DNA from: Sphingobacteriales bacterium
Lineage (GTDB): Bacteria > Bacteroidota > Bacteroidia > Chitinophagales > Chitinophagaceae
DNA length: 12,161 bases
NCBI GenBank assembly: GCA_024640385.1
Contig: JAHEFC010000084.1
Location: forward strand, 1 to 12,161
Direction: 5' to 3'
In this document: positions 5,937-12,161 of the stretch, piece by piece
Position numbering within the stretch: position 1 is the first letter of the stretch
How the letters are laid out: the number at the start of each line of letters is the position of its first letter
Notes under the pieces: generated by a model
Databases searched by the model: none
Seen by the model: only the letters and a program-made list of their open reading frames with translations
What the model was told of the DNA's origin: nothing
Position numbers and translations under genes: made by a program

Positions 5937-7694
5937 GTGAGGAGTTTCCTAAAGATGTTTTTTGCGGCTCTGTTGGCACTGATTGTTTTCTGCGGCGTGA
6001 TCTTCCTGTTTTTCTCTGTTCTTATTGGAGGAATGATATCAAAAGATGTGACCAGTGTAGAACCACGCTCCGTGCTGTTCATTGATCTCGCAAAAAGCTA
6101 TAACGAGAAAAAAATCATCAATCCGTTCTTCCAGCTTACCGGCAATGTTGAAGATGAGATCCCCACCCTGTATGAACTGGTGCGGCTGGTCCGCAGGGCT
6201 AAGACGGATTCCATGATCAGGGGTATCTATGTGAAGGCAGAGATGAACAGAAATGGGTATGCGGCCAGCGAAGAGATCCGGAATGCGCTATCTGATTTCA
6301 GGTCTTCCGGGAAATTTGTTGTTGCTTACGGTGATTATATCAGCCAGCAGGCCTATCATGTGGCGAATGTTTCCACCAGGATATATGTGAATCCCAAAGG
6401 GATGTTCGAGTGGACGGGATTTGCAGTTGAATATATTTATTTCAAGAACCTGCTTAAGAGGCTTGAGATCGACCCCCAGATCTTTTACGATGGCAAATTC
6501 AAGTCAGCGACTGAGCCTTTCCGTGAAGAGAAGATGACAGATGCCAACAGGCTGCAAACATCAGTATGGCTGGGGGATGTCTATGAAAGGTTCCTTAGCA
6601 ATACCGCTGCTTCAAGAAAGATCGACACAGCCTCATTGCGGCAATATGCCAACCAGTTTGCCATTCAAAAGCCTGAGGATGCTGTTTCCTACAAACTGAT
6701 CGATGGATTGAGATACGACGACGAGGTAAAGGAAGAGATCAAAAAACAGCTTAAGATAGGGAAAGAAGATCTGATCAATTTCATAACACCGGGTTCTTAC
6801 CTGAATGCAAAAAGTGTAAAAGAATATGGTAAGGATAAAATTGCCATTGTTTACGCAGAAGGAGAGATCATTGATGGCAAGGGCGAAGAAGGCCAGATCG
6901 GGTCAGACACCTACAAGAATCTTATCAGGAAGCTCAGGTATAACGACAATGTAAAGGCTATTGTGCTGCGTGTCAACTCACCCGGCGGTTCAAGTTTAGC
7001 AAGTGAGATCATATGGCGCGAACTCATGCTGGCTCAGAAGGAGGGTAAACCGGTTGTGGTCTCCATGGGCGACGTTGCAGCCAGTGGAGGGTATTATATC
7101 TCCTGTGTGGCAGACAGTATTTTTGCGCAGCCGAATACCATTACAGGGTCCATAGGTGTATTCGCCATGATCCCCAATATGGAATCGTTTTTCAAGAATA
7201 AGCTTGGTGTCACATTCGACAGGGTGAAAACCGGTGATTATGCTGACGCCCTGACCATCTCCAAGCCATTGAACCCACAGGAAAGAAAGATCATTCAAAA
7301 CCAGGTAGATATGATCTACGCTGATTTCAAGCAACGTGTGGCCGATGGCAGGGACCTGGATACCGCCTATGTGGACAGTATCGCACAGGGGCGTGTCTGG
7401 ACTGGCGCAAGGGCCAGCAAGATCGGCCTGGTTGACAAAATAGGAGGAATAGATGATGCGATAAGGTCTGCAGCTAAATTGGCAAAACTCAGGGAATTTA
7501 ATATTTCTGAATATCCCGAACCCAGATCACCTTTCGACGAGATCTTCGGGTCCTACATGTCCAATGCGCAGTCGCGTATGCTAAAAACAGAGCTTGGCGA
7601 AGAAAATGTCCAGCTTTTACAGCAGGTAAAAAAGCTGAAAGACAATTTTGGCAAGATCCAGGCCAGGTTGCCGTTTGAATGGAACTGGAAATAG
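5937..7694 (+). CDS. sppA: Signal peptide peptidase SppA, long (67K-type) form
   Basis: A membrane-anchored Ser/Lys protease of family S49 that degrades cleaved signal peptides at the outer face of the inner membrane. It has 585 residues: an N-terminal anchor (about 7-31), an N-terminal domain carrying the general-base lysine in YDGKFKSATEPF (K189 by analogy to E. coli K209), and a C-terminal domain with RVNSPGGSSLASEI (345-358) and the nucleophile S383 in GDVAASGGYYIS. The segment TGSIGVFAMIPN (403-414) also fits. Both catalytic residues are present, so the enzyme should be active. The GTG start keeps the basic MRSFLK lead before the anchor; the first internal ATG (residue 7) would lose it. 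Forty nucleotides later a permease gene starts with its own promoter box. Identity is secure. Confidence 0.96.
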   Translation: MRSFLKMFFAALLALIVFCGVIFLFFSVLIGGMISKDVTSVEPRSVLFIDLAKSYNEKKIINPFFQLTGNVEDEIPTLYELVRLVRRAKTDSMIRGIYVKAEMNRNGYAASEEIRNALSDFRSSGKFVVAYGDYISQQAYHVANVSTRIYVNPKGMFEWTGFAVEYIYFKNLLKRLEIDPQIFYDGKFKSATEPFREEKMTDANRLQTSVWLGDVYERFLSNTAASRKIDTASLRQYANQFAIQKPEDAVSYKLIDGLRYDDEVKEEIKKQLKIGKEDLINFITPGSYLNAKSVKEYGKDKIAIVYAEGEIIDGKGEEGQIGSDTYKNLIRKLRYNDNVKAIVLRVNSPGGSSLASEIIWRELMLAQKEGKPVVVSMGDVAASGGYYISCVADSIFAQPNTITGSIGVFAMIPNMESFFKNKLGVTFDRVKTGDYADALTISKPLNPQERKIIQNQVDMIYADFKQRVADGRDLDTAYVDSIAQGRVWTGARASKIGLVDKIGGIDDAIRSAAKLAKLREFNISEYPEPRSPFDEIFGSYMSNAQSRMLKTELGEENVQLLQQVKKLKDNFGKIQARLPFEWNWK

Positions 7695-7713
7695 TTACTT
7701 CAGTTTTTTACGA

Positions 7714-7721
7714 TAGATTTG
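7714..7721 (+). promoter_or_regulatory. Putative promoter -7 box TAGATTTG before the ABC permease
   Basis: An exact TAnnTTTG match in the 40-nt gap between the sppA stop and the permease ATG at 7735, with 13 nt between box and start. A transcript from here would carry a leader of under about 10 nt. No TTG is seen at -33. It suggests the permease pair can be expressed apart from sppA. Confidence 0.5.
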
Positions 7722-7734
7722 CGGCTTCCTGCAT

Positions 7735-8835
7735 ATGAAACATTCGTATAGTCAGATCAGGGCCATGCTGGCCATTACGAAAGCCAGCTTCCGGGCACTG
7801 CTCAGAAGTCCGTCAGCCATTGTATTCAGTGTGTTGTTCCCGCTGATCTTTATACTCGTATTCGGTTTTATTGGTGGAGGCGGCAGAATGACATTCAAAG
7901 TAGGGTTTCATCCGGACTCAGATACCACCAATTTACTTTTCAAGGTTTTGCACGACAGTGTTGGACTGGTTGTTGTGAACAAGCCACTGGCTGAAATGGA
8001 ATCTGAATTAGAGCGGGGACGTATAACCGCAATTCTGAAAGTGGCACCTTATGATTCCGGCAACGTCAAGTATGAGATAGACATGAAAACATCCGGAGCT
8101 GTGAATGCTCAGAATGTTAGTATTCTCAGGTCTATCATAAGCACCGTAATTCTCAGGTTCAACGAGATCGTTTATCCTGCTCAACCATCTATTGCTGTAT
8201 TGAAGGATGATAAAATAGAAGGCCGGAAATACCGGACCATCGATTTCATCCTGCCAGGCCAGCTTGGGTTTTCCCTGTTGAGTGCCGGTGTGTTTGGGGT
8301 GGCATTCATTTTCTTCAACCTGAGGACTTCGCTGGTTCTCAAGCGATTCTTCTCCACTCCGATCAGGAAGGCCTATATACTGATAGGTGAGGCATTAAGC
8401 CGCGTTTTGTTTCAAATGCTTACGGCCGTGGTGATCCTGGCATTAGGTTATTTCGCTTTCAACTTTACATTGGTCAACGGCTGGGTCACTTTTTTCGAAA
8501 TGCTGATACTTAGTTTTCTCGGCCTGGTAGTATTCATGGGGTTCGGATTCATTGTGAGCGGACTGGCAAAAAACGAGGCTGCCATCCCTCCATTCTCCAA
8601 CCTGATCACACTGCCTCAGTTCTTGCTGGCAGGAACTTTTTTCCCAGTGGAGAACTTTCCCAAATGGCTGCAACCCTTGTGTAAAATACTTCCACTCACA
8701 CATCTCAACCAGGCCATGCGTGACGTGGCATTTGAAGGTGCACACCTTACGGATGTGATGCCTCAGATCGGGGTATTATTGTTATGGGGAGGATTAGCTT
8801 ACCTTATAGCCATAAGGGTATTTAAATGGGAATAG
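7735..8835 (+). CDS. ABC-2 type transporter permease (no ATPase in the window)
   Basis: A 366-residue membrane subunit of an ABC-2 type exporter (ABC2_membrane_3 / YbhR-like). TM1 is at about 28-47, then a hydrophilic region of about 120 residues (51-172) outside the membrane, followed by five segments near 175-196, 228-247, 252-276, 283-304 and 343-361. Family features include FILPGQLGFSLLSAGVFG (171-188), the conserved region after TM2 (FFSTPIRKAYILIGEALSR, 205-223), and LPQFLLAGTFFPVENFPKWL (293-312). Such permeases need an ATP-binding partner, which normally lies next door; here the neighbours are sppA and an SRPBCC-like gene. The ATPase must be elsewhere or shared. Its stop is directly followed by the next ATG, so the two are almost certainly co-translated. 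Substrate unknown. Confidence 0.9.
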   Translation: MKHSYSQIRAMLAITKASFRALLRSPSAIVFSVLFPLIFILVFGFIGGGGRMTFKVGFHPDSDTTNLLFKVLHDSVGLVVVNKPLAEMESELERGRITAILKVAPYDSGNVKYEIDMKTSGAVNAQNVSILRSIISTVILRFNEIVYPAQPSIAVLKDDKIEGRKYRTIDFILPGQLGFSLLSAGVFGVAFIFFNLRTSLVLKRFFSTPIRKAYILIGEALSRVLFQMLTAVVILALGYFAFNFTLVNGWVTFFEMLILSFLGLVVFMGFGFIVSGLAKNEAAIPPFSNLITLPQFLLAGTFFPVENFPKWLQPLCKILPLTHLNQAMRDVAFEGAHLTDVMPQIGVLLLWGGLAYLIAIRVFKWE

Positions 8836-9345
8836 ATGAAGAAATTTTATAAGCCTATTATTATCGGAGTTGCCGGGTTGTTTGTAGTGTTGATGACATT
8901 CTCACTGATCATGCCCAGCAGGGTGATGACTTCAAAATGGGTGAGGGTAGCACAGGATAAGGATACCGTGATCAATGTGATCAAAGATCTGAGTACCTGG
9001 AAAAACTGGAATGCTCTGCTCAGTGGGGCGGAGAATATTCGGATACAGGATTCGCTGCTAACCTGGAGAACGCCCAATGGCAATGAGAATTCGATCATGC
9101 TGGAGTCTGTCCAGGCCAATGGTGTTTCTGCCCCGATATCTCTGAATATGGGCAAGTATATCAATTCAGGATTCAGTGTGGAAAAACGCAGCGCCGACTC
9201 GGTGCAGGTGGTTTGGTATATCATCGAAGACCTGAAATGGTATCCATGGGAGAAGTTCTATGGCATGATGGCTGCAGACATGAAAGGGCCGTTGATGCAG
9301 AAGAGCATGGATGATCTTAAGTTGTATCTTACCAGGAGACAGTAA
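8836..9345 (+). CDS. Membrane-anchored SRPBCC-like (polyketide cyclase/START fold) protein
   Basis: A 169-residue protein with one N-terminal hydrophobic segment (about 6-26) after the basic MKKFYK, then a soluble domain. The region VAQDKDTVINVIKDLSTWKNWN (about 38-59) matches the start of SRPBCC-fold proteins, where a short strand and helix precede a W-x-x-W pair. The end, with VQVVWYIIED (123-132) and the helix MKGPLMQKSMDDLKLYL (149-165), fits the fold's last strand and long helix. These domains bind hydrophobic ligands, but no catalytic residue can be named. Translation starts on the base after the permease stop, which suggests the protein works with or is stoichiometric to that permease. 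The fold call is by pattern only; a generic lipoprotein-like or unknown domain remains possible. Confidence 0.65.
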   Translation: MKKFYKPIIIGVAGLFVVLMTFSLIMPSRVMTSKWVRVAQDKDTVINVIKDLSTWKNWNALLSGAENIRIQDSLLTWRTPNGNENSIMLESVQANGVSAPISLNMGKYINSGFSVEKRSADSVQVVWYIIEDLKWYPWEKFYGMMAADMKGPLMQKSMDDLKLYLTRRQ

Positions 9346-9380
9346 GGAGTCGGCGAGAGGCGAGAGAATACAGGAAATAA
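9346..9380. other. Short convergent gap with a GGCGAGA doublet
   Basis: Thirty-five bases separate the SRPBCC-like stop from the bioA stop. The gap contains two tandem GGCGAGA copies (9352-9365) followed by GA. There is no hairpin with a T-tract, so I cannot point to a terminator for either converging transcript. Confidence 0.4.
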
Positions 9381-10673
9381 CTACCAGTTTCCGATAGCCC
9401 TGTACAGGCTGTCTACCAGCCCTGCATACATATTTTCAGTTTCATCCTTTGAAATGCAATAGGGAGGCATAATATACACGGTGTTTCCCAGCGGCCGGAT
9501 GTATAGTCCTTTTTCCATGGCCGTACGTCCAATCACATGACCGGTGACATTCAGGTATTCGTGCCTGCTATCATCCACTTCAAATGCAAGTATGGTTCCA
9601 AGGCTCCTGATATTGGACAACGGCAATTGCTGCTCTTCCAGTTCCTTTGCAAATGTCCGGTTTGAGTCGCTGATGCGCTGAATAGATGTCATACATTGTT
9701 CTTCCTTCAGCAACTCCAGTGATGCTACAGCGGCGGCACAGGCTATGGGATTTGCCGTATAGGAATGCCCATGAAAAAAAGTCATCATCCTGTCGTCCTG
9801 CATAAAGGCTTCGTGTATCTTTTCTGTACATGCTGTGATGGAAAGCGGGAGGGAGCCCCCGGTCAGTCCCTTGCTGAGGCAGATGATGTCGGGCTTCTGT
9901 TCCATATACTCACTGGCAAAAAGTTTTCCCGTTCTTCCAAATCCTGTCATCACTTCATCGGCAATGGTGATGATCCCGTATTGTTTTGACTTTTCCAGGA
10001 GCTGATCCAGGAGCCCGGCCTGGTAGATCTTCATTCCGCCTGCGCCCTGAACTAGCGGTTCATAAATGAAACAGGCGATGTCATGGCCATGTTGCGTGAT
10101 AAAATTCTTACTGTCTTCGATATTATCATCTGTAGGGGTGTCCAGAAAAAGCACTTCAAACATCAGGTCGTGAAATGCCAGTGTAAATACACCACGGTCT
10201 GAAACACTCATCGCACCGAATGTGTCACCATGATAACTGTTCCTGAATGCAAGTATCTTTTTCCTGGTTTTGGTTGCGTCTTTTCCTGATCGGTTCCACC
10301 AGTACTGAACAGACATCTTCAAAGCCACTTCTGTTGATGTGGATCCGTTATCACTGTAAAATATTTTCGCAAACTCGCCAGGGAGCATGGGAAGGATATT
10401 TTCAGCCAGCTCAATGGCCGGCTTATGGGTGAAGCCGGCAAAAATGATATGCTCCAGCCTTGAAGCCTGCCTGCTGATCGCTTCAGTGATTTTCGGGTGG
10501 GCATGACCGTGAATATTCACCCACCAGCTGCTGATAGCGTCAAGATATTTCTTCCCCTGGTCATCAAAAAGCCAGGCGCCTTCAGCTTTTTCTATGAAAA
10601 GGTTGTCTTCGGCATGTTTCTGATGTGTGAAAGGATGCCAGATGAATTTACGGTCACTCTCATTATATGACAT
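9381..10673 (-). CDS. bioA: Adenosylmethionine-8-amino-7-oxononanoate aminotransferase
   Basis: A PLP enzyme that converts KAPA to DAPA using S-adenosylmethionine as amino donor, in biotin synthesis. It has 430 residues, the normal length for class-III aminotransferases of this kind. Motifs are WHPFTHQK (12-19), SSWWVNIHGHAHP (48-60, the substrate-site tryptophans), YSDNGSTSTEVALKM (106-120), SYHGDTFGAMSVSD (146-159), IADEVMTGFGRTG (237-249, with the pyridine-contacting D239), and the Schiff-base lysine K268 in CLSKGLTGG. HGHSYTANPIACAAA (301-315) is the cofactor-phosphate region. The SSWW and WHPFTH elements separate it from ornithine or GABA aminotransferases. No bioB, bioD, bioF or bioC is in the window, so biotin genes are scattered or this one is separately regulated. 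The upstream region is taken up by octamer element 2. Confidence 0.96.
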   Translation of the reverse strand: MSYNESDRKFIWHPFTHQKHAEDNLFIEKAEGAWLFDDQGKKYLDAISSWWVNIHGHAHPKITEAISRQASRLEHIIFAGFTHKPAIELAENILPMLPGEFAKIFYSDNGSTSTEVALKMSVQYWWNRSGKDATKTRKKILAFRNSYHGDTFGAMSVSDRGVFTLAFHDLMFEVLFLDTPTDDNIEDSKNFITQHGHDIACFIYEPLVQGAGGMKIYQAGLLDQLLEKSKQYGIITIADEVMTGFGRTGKLFASEYMEQKPDIICLSKGLTGGSLPLSITACTEKIHEAFMQDDRMMTFFHGHSYTANPIACAAAVASLELLKEEQCMTSIQRISDSNRTFAKELEEQQLPLSNIRSLGTILAFEVDDSRHEYLNVTGHVIGRTAMEKGLYIRPLGNTVYIMPPYCISKDETENMYAGLVDSLYRAIGNW

Positions 10674-10689
10674 GTTATAAAGGTAGATT

Positions 10690-10783
10690 CAATTGACGGA
10701 TTTGCGGATTGGCGAATTGGCGGATTCAAAGTAATTTTTTCAGGAGAATCAGTCAATCCGCCAATCCGCCGATTCGCCAATTC
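10690..10783. repeat. Palindromic octamer element 2 (5 units, 14-nt loop, 5 inverted units)
   Basis: The left arm (10690-10729) has units CAATTGAC, GGATTTGC, GGATTGGC, GAATTGGC and GGATTCAA. After a 14-nt loop (10730-10743), the right arm (10744-10783) carries inverted units stepping by exactly 8 bp (motif positions 10747, 10755, 10763, 10771, 10779). Unit form, arm length and loop length match element 1 at 1650-1744, although the loop sequences differ. Unlike element 1, this copy is transcribed: its right arm holds the last codons and stop of the DUF1905/YdeI-like gene. The rest lies in the 79-bp gap before bioA. It may form a hairpin at the end of the queG transcript. Confidence 0.85.
10727..10756 (-). 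promoter_or_regulatory. Putative bioA promoter built partly from octamer element 2
   Basis: On the minus strand, TTG (10756-10754), a 19-bp spacer, and TTACTTTG (10734-10727; 7 of 8 fit to TAnnTTTG) make the only site in this window with both -33 and -7 parts at the expected Bacteroidota spacing. The TTG comes from a GGATTGAC unit of the repeat. The transcript would start within the element's other arm and carry a leader of roughly 45-50 nt into bioA. A weaker alternative, TACCTTTA, lies 5 nt before the ATG. Confidence 0.45.
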
Positions 10784-11226
10784 CTTTTCATCAGTTCTGC
10801 TATACGATCAGCCCTGTTTTCTGCATTTTTCAGGCTGTAGATCCATTTAATGATCTCTCTCTTTTTATCAATAGCTAATTTTTCAAAGGCCGATTTTGAT
10901 GCAGGTTCCAGTGCCAGGCATTCCTGCAGTTCTTCAGGAATGTATACTTCTTCCTCATCCCTGTACAATATCACTTTCACTTTATCACCAGCGTTCTTTT
11001 TGATCTTCTTCCTGATCTCAGCCCTTACTGGCAAAAACAATTCGCCATTGCCCATGGGCATTAGGTGGTATTGCCTGATCTCAAAATCATCAATAGATCC
11101 CCTGACTTTGATCCAGCCGAAATGCGAATGAGGATCAGGCTTAACGCCCGGTAGCCGGCCGTATGTCCAGCCGCCTTTGCCGGGAAATTTTTCCAGCACT
11201 ATGGTTTTATTCACCAGGGGTTTCAT
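10753..11226 (-). CDS. DUF1905 / YdeI-like (OmpD-associated) protein with repeat-derived C-terminus
   Basis: A 157-residue soluble protein with two recognisable parts. Residues about 8-90 fit DUF1905, a small beta-barrel domain: GGWTYGRLPG, FGWIKVRGSIDDFEI, LMPMGNGELFLPVRAEIRKKIKKNAGDKVKVIL. Residues about 96-148 fit the YdeI/OmpD-associated helical domain: IPEELQECLALEP, FEKLAIDKKREIIKWIYSLKNAENRADRIAELMK. The molecular function of neither is established. The final NWRIGGLAD and the stop are encoded by octamer element 2, so the native tail has probably been replaced. The ATG at 11226 lies inside the end of queG (20-bp overlap), indicating coupled translation from the queG message. No separate promoter is seen. 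Confidence 0.85.
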   Translation of the reverse strand: MKPLVNKTIVLEKFPGKGGWTYGRLPGVKPDPHSHFGWIKVRGSIDDFEIRQYHLMPMGNGELFLPVRAEIRKKIKKNAGDKVKVILYRDEEEVYIPEELQECLALEPASKSAFEKLAIDKKREIIKWIYSLKNAENRADRIAELMKRNWRIGGLAD

Positions 11227-12157
11227 GGCCTGTACGATTAATAAATCGGATGTTTCTCATCAATCCTTTATATCCTGTTCTTTTAATGGGGGAGTGCCTG
11301 AAAATGTTCTTGAAGCTGTCCTCTGACAGAGATGCCCAGTCCTTATCTGTGAAGTTCAGGATCGTTGGATCAGGTTTCAATTCATCGTGTGCATGGGGCA
11401 CAGAGAACCGGTTCCATGGACAAACTTCCTGGCAGATATCACAGCCGAAGATCCAGTTATCGAATTTGCCATCCATTCTACCGGGAATCATTGCATCTTT
11501 CAATTCGATGGTAAAATAGGAAATACAGCTGCTGCCGTCGACTGTTTTACCTGGTTTTATTGCTTCGGTAGGGCAGGCATCTACACACCGCGTGCAGGAA
11601 CCGCAGAAGTCTTTCGCATAGGGGTCATCGTATTCCAGTTCCAGGTCTGTGATCAGGGTGGCTATGAAAAAATATGAACCTGAGTTCTTGTTGATGATAT
11701 TGCCATTTTTCCCGATCCATCCCAATCCTGACCTCAATGCCCATGAGCGTTCAAGCACCGGTGCCGAATCAACAAAGCCGCGGCCTTCAATTTTCCCGAT
11801 ACGTGCCTCGAGTTGAGCCAGGAGTTGCCTGAGTTTTGGCCTGATCACTTCATGATAATCGTTTCCAAATGCATAGCGGGATACTTTAAACGAAGAATTG
11901 GACTGTGATTCTGCAGGGAAATAGTTGTAGAGCATCGTGATCACTGAACGGGCGCCGGGCACCAGCCTGGCTGGATCAATGCGCAGGTCAAAATGATTTT
12001 CCATGTATTTCATGGAGCCCTGCATGCCTTTATTGAGCCAGAGCTCCAGCCGTCGCGCATCATCGTCAAGCTTTACAGCTTTGGCTATACCACAATAGGA
12101 GAATCCCAACTGATGTGCAAGGGATTTGACCAGGGCAGTATTTTCGGAAAGACTCAT
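11207..12157 (-). CDS. queG: Epoxyqueuosine reductase
   Basis: A cobalamin- and Fe-S-dependent cytoplasmic enzyme that performs the last step of queuosine synthesis, reducing epoxyqueuosine in the tRNA wobble position. It has 316 residues. Visible motifs are RYAFGNDYHEV (94-104), GFVDSAPVLERSWALRSGLGWIGKNGN (128-153, with the proposed acid D130), a first 4Fe-4S set CGSCTRCVDACP (C185, C188, C191, C195), the conserved C211 (SSCISYFTIE), and a second set CDICQEVCPWN (C239, C242, C246). All cluster cysteines are present. The ATG at 12157 gives the usual N-terminus, but only 4 bases lie upstream in the window, so its promoter is out of view. The stop lies 20 bp inside the next gene. The C-terminus is short, without the HEAT-like extension found in some QueG proteins. 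Confidence 0.96.
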   Translation of the reverse strand: MSLSENTALVKSLAHQLGFSYCGIAKAVKLDDDARRLELWLNKGMQGSMKYMENHFDLRIDPARLVPGARSVITMLYNYFPAESQSNSSFKVSRYAFGNDYHEVIRPKLRQLLAQLEARIGKIEGRGFVDSAPVLERSWALRSGLGWIGKNGNIINKNSGSYFFIATLITDLELEYDDPYAKDFCGSCTRCVDACPTEAIKPGKTVDGSSCISYFTIELKDAMIPGRMDGKFDNWIFGCDICQEVCPWNRFSVPHAHDELKPDPTILNFTDKDWASLSEDSFKNIFRHSPIKRTGYKGLMRNIRFINRTGHETPGE

Positions 12158-12161
12158 TGGG

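Noticed and set aside
9352..9365. GGCGAGA tandem doublet as a repeat element
   Set aside because: Only two 7-bp copies with no paired arm; too little to separate from chance.
10592..10780. Minus-strand 62-codon open frame rich in NPPIRQSANP-type sequence
   Set aside because: It is the reading of octamer element 2 running into bioA in the wrong frame; the peptide is simply the translated repeat.

Overview
The window looks like an ordinary chromosomal stretch of a member of the Bacteroidota. The evidence is: five exact TAnnTTTG promoter boxes (the -7 element of this phylum) lying 4 to 33 nt before start codons; no clear Shine-Dalgarno sequences; a folK / deoxynucleoside kinase pair divergent from a long-form sppA; and proteins that read like Bacteroidota family members. 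I see no phage, transposase, CRISPR array, tRNA or rRNA. Nothing here forces the call of a new multi-gene system. The most unusual content is non-coding.

Layout. (1) 1-1495, minus: the N-terminal half of gcvP (glycine cleavage P-protein), cut by the window edge. (2) 1496-1757: a divergent intergenic region with a gcvP promoter box, a 95-bp palindromic element built from 8-bp units, and a promoter box almost touching the next start codon. (3) 1758-2240, plus: a YkgJ-type cysteine-cluster protein. (4) 2241-2566: a gene-free stretch holding three GCCGGTTA copies, two of them forming a hairpin. (5) 2567-5876, minus: an apparent gene string reading folK, deoxynucleoside kinase, MFS exporter, sterol desaturase/AGMO-like hydroxylase, with internal promoter boxes. 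(6) 5937-9345, plus: sppA, a lone ABC-2 type permease and a membrane-anchored SRPBCC-like protein whose start codon abuts the permease stop. (7) 9381-10673, minus: bioA, without other biotin genes nearby. (8) 10690-10783: a second palindromic octamer element of almost the same size and layout as the first. (9) 10753-12157, minus: queG overlapping a DUF1905/YdeI-like gene whose last codons lie inside the second element.

Functionally the genes are mostly metabolic and housekeeping: one-carbon metabolism (gcvP), folate (folK), nucleotide salvage (dNK), biotin (bioA), queuosine tRNA modification (queG), and membrane protein and lipid upkeep (sppA, desaturase family, transporters). Adjacent genes share transcription units, but most do not share a pathway. 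The two octamer elements relate differently to their neighbours. The first lies outside both predicted flanking transcripts. The second supplies the C-terminal tail and stop codon of one protein and, on inspection, the -33 part of a putative bioA promoter.
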